Positions 6,020 through 10,543 of a stretch of 10,543 bases of DNA are shown here, one piece after another (the stretch's first letter is position 1; each line of letters opens with the position of its first letter). The notes beneath the pieces were generated by a model. It was not told the origin of the DNA and did not search any database. It saw only the letters and a program-made list of their open reading frames with translations. The stretch is from Baffinella frigidus. Taxonomy: Eukaryota; Cryptophyceae; Cryptomonadales; Baffinellaceae. The stretch lies in contig MU646396.1 in NCBI GenBank assembly GCA_026770585.1, forward strand, positions 733,408 through 743,950, written 5' to 3'. Made by a program: the position numbers and the translations under genes.

Positions 6020-6231
6020 TTCCTTTCGGATCACATCAAGCCTCCCTGTACAGAGGATCGCGGCAGAAACCGACTGAAGGGTATCCTCATCGGGCGCTGA
6101 GTGAATCCAGAGGATCTTGCTCGAACGCACACCAGGACCAGCAAGTCGGCTAAAGGCCCATATAGTATCCCATGGTAAAGCTCACAGGAGCTCCAACCAC
6201 GGATACCTCAGATTTCAAACCAAACAAATGT

Positions 6232-6354
6232 AGAGGTTTCTTCCAATGTACGGAAGTCAGCAAGGTTAGGCAAGAGAGCGAGGTGGGTGTGCAGAGGTTT
6301 CCCCCAATGTACGGAAGTCAGCGAAGTTAGCCCTTAACTTTGCTGACTTCCGTA
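6232..6354 (+). repeat. 61-bp tandem repeat ending in a 20-bp hairpin
   Basis: Two units start at 6232 and 6293 (AGAGGTTTCTTCCAATGTAC and AGAGGTTTCCCCCAATGTAC), both continuing GGAAGTCAGC. The second unit's TACGGAAGTCAGCGAAGTTA (6310-6329) is followed after five bases by TAACTTTGCTGACTTCCGTA (6335-6354), its inverted copy with one mismatch, which would be a G-U pair in RNA. Confidence 0.85.
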
Positions 6355-6390
6355 GTGAAATGTCACCCCCTCTACGAGCCCTCGTAGTGC

Positions 6391-6630
6391 AAAAAAAATC
6401 GAGAGAAAAATTGGCCCTAAAATGGTTTACTTCCCCGGAGAACAAAGCTGGCGTTTTTTTGGTTTCCCACAAAGTACCAAAAAAATCGGGGAAAAGGGTC
6501 AAAATTGCGACAACAACGAAAAAAGTGGGCAAGATTTTCAAAATAATGCGCCAGCGGTGAGCCAGCCGAGGTCTGAACCCGCTACCTCCTGCTGCTGAAA
6601 GCTGCGTTCTACCATCTCTGCCAGATCCGC
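6391..6630 (-). mobile_element. Candidate tRNA-derived SINE-like element
   Basis: Read on the minus strand, a tRNA-like head (6630-6558) is followed by an AT-rich body ending in eight T at 6398-6391. This is the layout of a tRNA-derived SINE: a Pol III promoter in the head, an unrelated body and a T-run end. Against this, four T at 6543-6540 could stop Pol III shortly after the head, and I see no clear target duplication and no second copy in the window. It could instead be a tRNA pseudogene with unrelated sequence downstream. Confidence 0.4.
6558..6630 (-). pseudogene. Degenerate tRNA-like sequence
   Basis: The 73-base minus-strand stretch fits standard tRNA spacing without gaps: 7-base acceptor, TG, D-arm region, 17-base anticodon arm, 5-base AGGTA variable loop, 17-base T arm, 7-base acceptor, then A. 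The A-box region TGGCAGAGATGGTAGA and B-box region GGGTTCAGACC are recognisable. The T stem keeps four of five pairs (one a G-T wobble). The D, anticodon and acceptor stems mostly fail to pair, so it is not a working tRNA. If numbered as a tRNA, the anticodon would be CAG with T at position 33, but the stem decay makes that assignment unreliable. Parts of D loop and variable loop resemble tRNA-Ala. Confidence 0.55.
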
Positions 6631-6702
6631 AAGCAAACCCTGCAAAACAATTCGTTCCTGTTGTGTCAATATACGAGATCGCTACCGTCGGCCACACAGC
6701 CG

Positions 6703-6824
6703 TACAGGGGTACCTCGCTCATAATAATAATAAAAAACCTAGGACCCTACAGTAGCCCTATGCCTAAGGCCCTATGGTGGTCCCAGGGGGGGGTGCGGTT
6801 TCTTGTGAGCGAGGTACCCCGGTA
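6703..6824 (+). mobile_element. TA-flanked foldback MITE, copy C
   Basis: The copy runs from TACAGGGGTACCTCGCTCAT to GTGAGCGAGGTACCCCGGTA. Just inside the left arm the usual AAGAAAACGCACCCCC is replaced by an AATAATAATAATAAAAAA-type stretch, so a triplet repeat has expanded or been inserted. The right half is intact (CCTATGGTGGTCCCAGG, then GGGTGCGGTTTCTT). TA flanks both ends. Confidence 0.85.
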
Positions 6825-7002
6825 GTGGATCGTGTCGTCCAAGCTCGCATGTGCCCCGCCACCCGCCCCACCTCCCGCCCAGCCACCCGACAGGTGGAAC
6901 CAACACCGGCGTAGAGAGGGCGCAGGAAAAGAGAGAGAGAGGATCCTAGTGAGGGGGGAACTCCTCACTCCCCTCATCTAGAGTGAATAGTAAATACAGG
7001 TG

Positions 7003-7115
7003 TACGAGCCTCGTACGTACAGGCGTACGAGCCTCGTACGAGGCTCGTACGATAGGACCGTCCTACGAGTACGAAGCTTCTTCGTACGAGCCTCGTAGGA
7101 TCTACGAGCCTCGTA
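7003..7115. repeat. Array of the palindrome TACGAGCCTCGTA
   Basis: Five copies of the 13-bp palindrome TACGAG-N-CTCGTA lie at 7003-7015, 7026-7038, 7037-7049 (overlapping, centre G), 7085-7097 and 7103-7115. Further related inverted words lie between them (GTACGAAGCTTCTTCGTAC near 7069-7087). The spacing is irregular. A related CTACGAGCCCTCGTAG is found at about 6372-6387. The array could bind a dimeric protein or simply reflect hairpin-driven duplication. Confidence 0.8.
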
Positions 7116-7214
7116 CAAGCTTTCGGTATCTCGTTCGCAGCGTCTCCCCTGCACTCCTCTGGAGCAGCGGGGAATACATGTAATATTTTCTGAAGTCCAC
7201 CTGGTCAGCATTTG

Positions 7215-7364
7215 TTCTGGAATGTTCTGTACGAGCTTTCCCAGGTCAGCATTCCTTCTGGAATGTTCTCTACAGTTCTTTACGGGCTCCCCCTGTGTCC
7301 ACCTGAATCTGCATTCCTTCTGGAATATTCTAGACAGGTCATATTCTTCTGGAATGTTCTAGAA
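7215..7364. promoter_or_regulatory. Cluster of four heat-shock elements
   Basis: Matches to the heat-shock-factor consensus (alternating TTC and GAA every five bases) lie at 7215-7227, 7256-7268, 7318-7330 and 7347-7364. The first three have three units (TTCTGGAATGTTC or TTCTGGAATATTC). The last has four in a row, TTCTTCTGGAATGTTCTAGAA counted from 7344. They sit in a degenerate repeat that includes GGTCAGCATT before the first two sites. HSF binds such sites as a trimer and activates transcription under heat or protein stress. The next plus-strand gene is gene 2, about 740 bp beyond, so the target is uncertain. Confidence 0.65.
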
Positions 7365-7532
7365 CCACATGTAAATCTCATCACGTCCCAACACACGTCT
7401 CTCGAACGGACGTGTTATCAGTAGTACATGTAACAACTCCCCTAGAAAGCTCCCCCTTCTCTGTGAGTCCGTCCGCATGTAGTAAAACTCTCATGGAGTC
7501 CGCAACCCCGCTCTCTTGGGGCTTCCGTGGCA

Positions 7533-7550
7533 TTCTAGAATGTTCTCGAA
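7533..7550. promoter_or_regulatory. Fifth heat-shock element, four units
   Basis: TTCTAGAATGTTCTCGAA contains four perfect alternating TTC/GAA units with two-base spacers. It lies about 170 bp from the main cluster in sequence that does not share the cluster's flanking repeat, which supports selection for the HSE pattern itself. Confidence 0.65.
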
Positions 7551-8104
7551 GGAGGCATGGAGAGCTGTATTTATCTGTAGTATTTATCTCAAGCACGAGA
7601 TTCATGACAACACAGCATCCCCCACCCATGAGATGACACAAACATGCGCATTTTCGTCAGATTTCTGCCCGACCCGGCCCTGAAAAAATCCAAGTCAACC
7701 CGAATTCTACAAAACATTCTCATCACGTCCGACGTGATGCGAGGGCTCTTGGGGGGATATTCAAAAGTCATGTTTTTCCATCGTCGCGACTGCTGCACCA
7801 AAGCACCACCAAGTTTCCGACCCAGACAACTTATTGTACTTTTCGGGTCAGCGCGGATTTTGGGTCGGGGTCGGGGATCGGGAAAAATCGAAAAAATCGA
7901 AAAAGGGCTCTAGTATTTGTGACATGTTATGGGTGGGGGGTGCATCTTGTCATCATATCAATGCATAAGATAGCATAAAACTTTAGATGGACGCACCAAA
8001 TATCGAGATTTTCATTGACTCCTGACTCCCTTCTCTTGCACAGTAATAATACAGCTGTACACGTGTAAAGGATTTGACCAGGTGACTGTCTAGCGAAGGG
8101 AGTC
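7551..8104. other. No confident gene between HSE cluster and gene 2
   Basis: An 89-residue plus-strand frame (ATG at 7650, ending 7913) is open but turns into low-complexity GGGTCGGGGTCGGGG and AAAAATCG repeats, so I do not call it. CATCACGTC-C-GACGTGATG at 7721-7739 is a perfect palindrome containing ACGT cores of the bZIP-site type. CTTCTCTTGCACAG ending at 8043 is a good splice-acceptor-like site 62 bp before the first ATG of gene 2, so gene 2 may have a 5' untranslated or coding exon within this stretch. Confidence 0.4.
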
Positions 8105-9193
8105 ATGTGGTTGCCCCGAATTTCAGGGGGGTGTTTCAGGATCTTGAATCTTCGCTCGCTGTTCCCGAAAGCCGGGGGAGCCGGACCTCGCCCCAGGAAG
8201 CACTGGGACACCATTTTCATCGGGATGATGGCGCAAAACCACCATCAGCAAGTCCTGGAGGACCTGGTCAACTCGTCGTCCTTCGGACGGCGCCACGGCT
8301 CTCCCGAGTCCCCCACCTCGCCCGTCGCGCGTCCCAAGTTGCACAAGTCAACAAACCGGGTCGCGGACCTCCGTGCAGGGATGCTGGCGTGGATGTCCGC
8401 GCCTTCCTCCCTCGAGGGGAGCGTCTCGACGAGCACCACCCCTGCATTCCCGCCGCGCCGACGTCGCCAGCGCCTGCTTTCCCTCGAAAGCCCTTCCGAT
8501 GCAGCGAGCTGCAACCCGCTGGATGCGCCACTCGTGCGGGGCACATGCGCCCCGGCTGCCGTCGCCCCCTCTCCAAGACACCCTCTACAACCTCCGCGGA
8601 CTTCCAACGGGCGTGAGCGCGCGCACTCGCGTGAGGCTTCTAGAGACCCGTCTCCGACCACGACGCCACAGCATGATTCACTGCGCTCGCACTCGCGGCG
8701 AAAGTTTTTGTGGGCACCCACCTCGGGCCACAACTCCCCGCTTGCCCTCGCGCCGCATCAAAGACACGTGCGGCGGGAGAGCCCGTCGGCCGCCCACTCT
8801 CTCGGCAATGTGCGTCAAGCGATTGGCTACTCTCCAGTTGACGTTCTGGGTGTGCGGTACAAATCCGTCAACTTTGGAACGAAGACAAAGGGTGCAGCAG
8901 CGGACACTCGAGAACACGCCTGCCCAGCCACGCGGCGGTCTCATTCGGCAGAGCCACTATCTCAGCCAGCGCATCCCGTCTCCGACTACTTGCACCTAAA
9001 GGACTGCCCCGTGGCGCGCCTCCAAGCCAACGCACGCGCGCTCATTGCCACCTACGGTCCGAGGGACCACTCGCCTGCCGGCCGGTCCAGGGGGAGCGTG
9101 ACAAACGCCGACCTGGCGATGGCCCAGTGGGAGCACGCGGAGCGCCTCTTGAGCTCCAGGCGCGCCGCGGCTCGAGCGCAAGGGACCTGCTGA
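8105..9193 (+). CDS. Gene 2: Ser/Arg/Pro-rich protein of unknown function
   Basis: This is the longest frame in the window, 362 residues from ATG 8105 to TGA 9191-9193. Tandem ATGs at 8225 and 8228 (residues 41-42, second with A at -3 and G at +4) are a strong alternative start; the first 40 residues (WLPRISGGCFRILNLRSLF) could be a leader or not coding. Visible regions: a helix-like start QNHHQQVLEDLVNSSSFG, an SP-rich stretch (GSPESPTSP), VADLRAGMLAWMSAPSSLEG, a basic PPRRRRQRLL, a disordered Ser/Arg/His middle with SHSRRK and RRESPS, a more ordered GYSPVDVLGVRYKSVNFGTK, and a C-terminal helix-prone part (DYLHLKDCPVARLQANARAL and ADLAMAQWEHAERLLSSRRA). There is no membrane segment or recognised domain. 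Composition resembles gene 1 but I see no alignable homology. A heat-shock-element cluster lies upstream. The frame's length and its differentiated ends favour a real gene. Confidence 0.6.
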   Translation: MWLPRISGGCFRILNLRSLFPKAGGAGPRPRKHWDTIFIGMMAQNHHQQVLEDLVNSSSFGRRHGSPESPTSPVARPKLHKSTNRVADLRAGMLAWMSAPSSLEGSVSTSTTPAFPPRRRRQRLLSLESPSDAASCNPLDAPLVRGTCAPAAVAPSPRHPLQPPRTSNGRERAHSREASRDPSPTTTPQHDSLRSHSRRKFLWAPTSGHNSPLALAPHQRHVRRESPSAAHSLGNVRQAIGYSPVDVLGVRYKSVNFGTKTKGAAADTREHACPATRRSHSAEPLSQPAHPVSDYLHLKDCPVARLQANARALIATYGPRDHSPAGRSRGSVTNADLAMAQWEHAERLLSSRRAAARAQGTC

Positions 9194-9261
9194 CGCGGGG
9201 GCTGCTCAAGCGGGCGGTCTCCCTTTAGATTCACCGACTCTTCTGCGAAGCCCCAACGTGT

Positions 9262-9308
9262 GGCCCGTGTTGGTAGTCACAAAACTCGGCGGTAATGAAA
9301 GTCTCTCC
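9262..9308 (-). repeat. Weak dispersed motif copy after gene 2
   Basis: The plus strand has CCGTGTTGGTAGTCACAAAA, then CTCGGCGGTAATGAAAGTCT and CTCCC. GTGTTGGT and AAAGTCTCTC match pieces of the motif found after gene 1, in the same orientation relative to the gene, but the order is stretched. Treat it as possible only. Confidence 0.35.
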
Positions 9309-9491
9309 CTGGGGAGTTCTCCGATGCGTCTGTGGGTCTCAGTGCTTTGGTGTTGAGTGCTAATGTCACTTCGCTCAAGACTCCGCTCCGTAGCTTACAC
9401 GGGGAGTTATATGGCGAACTTGGTGGTATCAGTCAAACATTTCTCGTTGAGCCTCACGGACACGAGAAAGAGGAGGTTGTTTACTGCTTAC

Positions 9492-9612
9492 TACAGGGGA
9501 ACCTCGCTCATAAGAAAACGCACCCCCCTAAGACCCTACAGTAGGGCTATGCCTAGGGCCCTATGGTGGTCCTAGGGGGGCGGCGGTTTCTTATGAGCGA
9601 GGTACCCCTGTA
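9492..9612 (+). mobile_element. TA-flanked foldback MITE, copy D, best preserved
   Basis: 121 bp. The left terminus CAGGGGAACCTCGCTCATAA and right terminus TTATGAGCGAGGTACCCCTG are inverted repeats with one mismatch, each bordered by TA. Inside are further inverted blocks: CACCCCCCTAAGACC against GGTCCTAGGGGGG, and CTACAGTAGGG and CCTAGGGCCCTATGG. The whole element can therefore fold back. TA flanks, CAGGGG ends and lack of coding fit a non-autonomous Tc1/mariner-type MITE; an 8-bp hAT-type duplication is not seen. Confidence 0.85.
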
Positions 9613-9638
9613 CACGCAAGACGCAAATCGAAATTTTT

Positions 9639-9764
9639 AGACCGGTCAGAGCCAGACCGGTCAAATGAGTCCTGCCTTCCTGCTGCCTCTCAGCCTGTGC
9701 CGGTTGCATGCATTTTGTGACAACAGTCCCAGGGAAATTCGGGCATGCAGGTGCACGCCCGAAT
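9639..9764 (+). repeat. Short repeats between the two foldbacks
   Basis: AGACCGGTCA occurs at 9639-9648 and 9654-9663. ATTCGGGC (9737-9744) is inverted as GCCCGAAT (9757-9764), an 8-bp stem with a 12-base loop. No coding frame is credible here. Confidence 0.6.
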
Positions 9765-9785
9765 CGCCCACTCTTTCTTGAGGTC

Positions 9786-9939
9786 CTAGCTCTGTTCAAG
9801 TAAATTTGGGCTCCCCCTAAATTCGCCAGCCCTCGATATTTCACATGTGAATTTCGGCCTCCCCATGGAAATTCACACGTAATTTTTTGGGGGGAGGGCG
9901 AATTTATGGGGAGCCCAAATTCCTCTCGAACAGAGCTAG
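9786..9939. mobile_element. 154-bp foldback element with AGGTC flanks
   Basis: The left arm CTAGCTCTGTTC, then AATTTGGGCTCCCC and TAAATTCGCC, is mirrored at the right end (GGCGAATTTATGGGGAGCCC, then AAATT and GAACAGAGCTAG). An inner pair, ACATGTGAATTTCGGCCTCC and the region GGAAATTCACACGT, extends the fold nearly to the centre. AGGTC directly flanks both sides (9781-9785 and 9940-9944), consistent with a 5-bp target duplication; a TA duplication within CTAG is an alternative. Its arm sequences do not match the other two foldback families. Confidence 0.75.
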
Positions 9940-10044
9940 AGGTCAGAGAAGGAAAGGGTGGTGTGCTAGCAGAAGTTGCACAGAAAGGGTGGTGGGGTTG
10001 CAACGGTTGGTGTTAGCAGAGGCCGGGGGTGAGGGGGGGAGTGG

Positions 10045-10448
10045 AGGTAAGGGTTTAGGCTTTGGGCTTCAAGGTTTAGGGTTTAGGGTGCAGGGTTCGG
10101 GGGGTGGAAAGGGGGGGGTGGAGGTAAGGGTTTAAGATTTAGCGTTCAGGGTTCAGGGTTCGGGGTTCGGATAAGGGTTTGTAAGGTTTAGGGTTTGGGG
10201 CTGAAGGGGGGCGTGAGCACCCGTCAATGCTGTCTTTCGTATTGGCAACAAGAGGTAAGGGTTCGGAGTTCGTTGAGGTGAGGGGTGTAGGGTTTAGGGT
10301 TTAAGATCAGGGTGTAGGGTTTAGGGTTGAAGATTCACACGTCAATGCGGTCCTTCATTTTGGTGAAAATGTCGTAGGAGATGATTGTCACTTTTGCCTC
10401 GGCGTCTTATCTCGTGTTGCTTCCGGGTTTGTAAAGCTTCCGGGTTTG
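10045..10448 (+). repeat. Degenerate TTTAGGG-like subtelomeric tract
   Basis: Many imperfect units such as GGTTTAGGGTTTAGGG, GGTTCAGGGTTCGGGG and GGTGTAGGGTTTAGGG are mixed with other sequence. GTGGAGGTAAGGGTTTA recurs near 10041 and 10119. CGTCAATGC.GTC.TTC recurs at about 10223-10247 and 10339-10361, indicating a larger duplicated block. The G-rich strand runs rightward. Confidence 0.8.
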
Positions 10449-10452
10449 GGGT

Positions 10453-10540
<88 letters not shown>

Positions 10541-10543
10541 GGT
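10449..10543 (+). repeat. Perfect GGGTTGA array at the right end
   Basis: Thirteen perfect copies of GGGTTGA plus four bases (95 bp) run to the last base of the window. The unit differs from the TTTAGGG type by one base (TTGAGGG). The orientation is that of a right-hand telomere, so this may be a variant-repeat zone just inside, or at, a chromosome end. The homogeneity against the degenerate repeats to its left suggests recent expansion. Confidence 0.9.

Noticed and set aside
6266-6697. Minus-strand frame of 143 residues
   Set aside because: It runs through the tRNA-derived sequence, its AT-rich body and the tandem repeat, so it is incidental.
7381-7641. Minus-strand frame of 86 residues between heat-shock elements
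   Set aside because: Short, overlaps the regulatory cluster including the fifth element, and shows no recognisable domain.
7644-7913. Plus-strand frame of 89 residues downstream of the heat-shock elements
   Set aside because: The second half is low-complexity GGGTCGG and AAAATCG sequence, there is no recognised motif, and a competing minus-strand frame of similar length lies just upstream; not enough to call a gene.
8373-8999. Plus-strand frame of 208 residues overlapping gene 2
   Set aside because: A shadow frame in GC-rich sequence; arginine/proline-rich with no structure, while the 8105-9193 frame is longer and more protein-like.

Overview
This looks like a nuclear fragment from a single-celled eukaryote, most plausibly an alga. 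The reasons are degenerate CCCTAAA/TTTAGGG-type telomeric repeats, many short foldback elements, microsatellites, GC-rich reading frames with no Shine-Dalgarno or operon layout, an AATAAA-like poly(A) signal, and GT-AG splice-like sites. The lineage cannot be fixed from sequence alone. Two long open frames are credible genes. Neither matches a family I recognise. No prokaryotic, viral or CRISPR feature is visible.

Layout. Bases 1-25 are a pure G run, probably a contig edge. Bases 469-819 hold relics of a short TA-flanked foldback element, with a second, 182-bp foldback lodged in its right arm. Bases 914-1203 are GA microsatellites separated by copies of a dispersed motif. Bases 1186-1987 might hold a spliced minus-strand gene (weak). 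Bases 2231-2404 are a tandem repeat with two hairpins, followed by gene 1 (2505-3407, Ser/Pro/Arg-rich, with a 42-residue tandem duplication). Bases 3424-3939 contain dispersed motifs and two more copies of the TA-flanked element. Bases 3987-4423 are degenerate CCCTAAA repeats.

Bases 4430-7200 have no convincing gene. They hold three copies of a repeat that can be read as RTSSGVRLWWELKEP, a CACCACA minisatellite, a second 182-bp foldback, a 20-bp hairpin, a tRNA-derived (SINE-like or tRNA pseudogene) sequence on the minus strand, another TA-flanked foldback, and an array of the palindrome TACGAGCCTCGTA.

Bases 7215-7550 carry five strong heat-shock-element matches, the clearest regulatory signal in the window. 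Gene 2 (8105-9193, Ser/Pro/Arg-rich, unknown function) is the next plus-strand gene downstream. The best-preserved TA-flanked foldback lies at 9492-9612 and a third foldback type at 9786-9939. The right end passes from degenerate TTTAGGG-like repeats into a perfect GGGTTGA array that runs off the window in the orientation expected of a right-hand chromosome end. Overall this reads as a gene-poor, element-rich, probably subtelomeric region. The two genes show no visible functional link beyond similar composition and a shared motif near their 3' ends.
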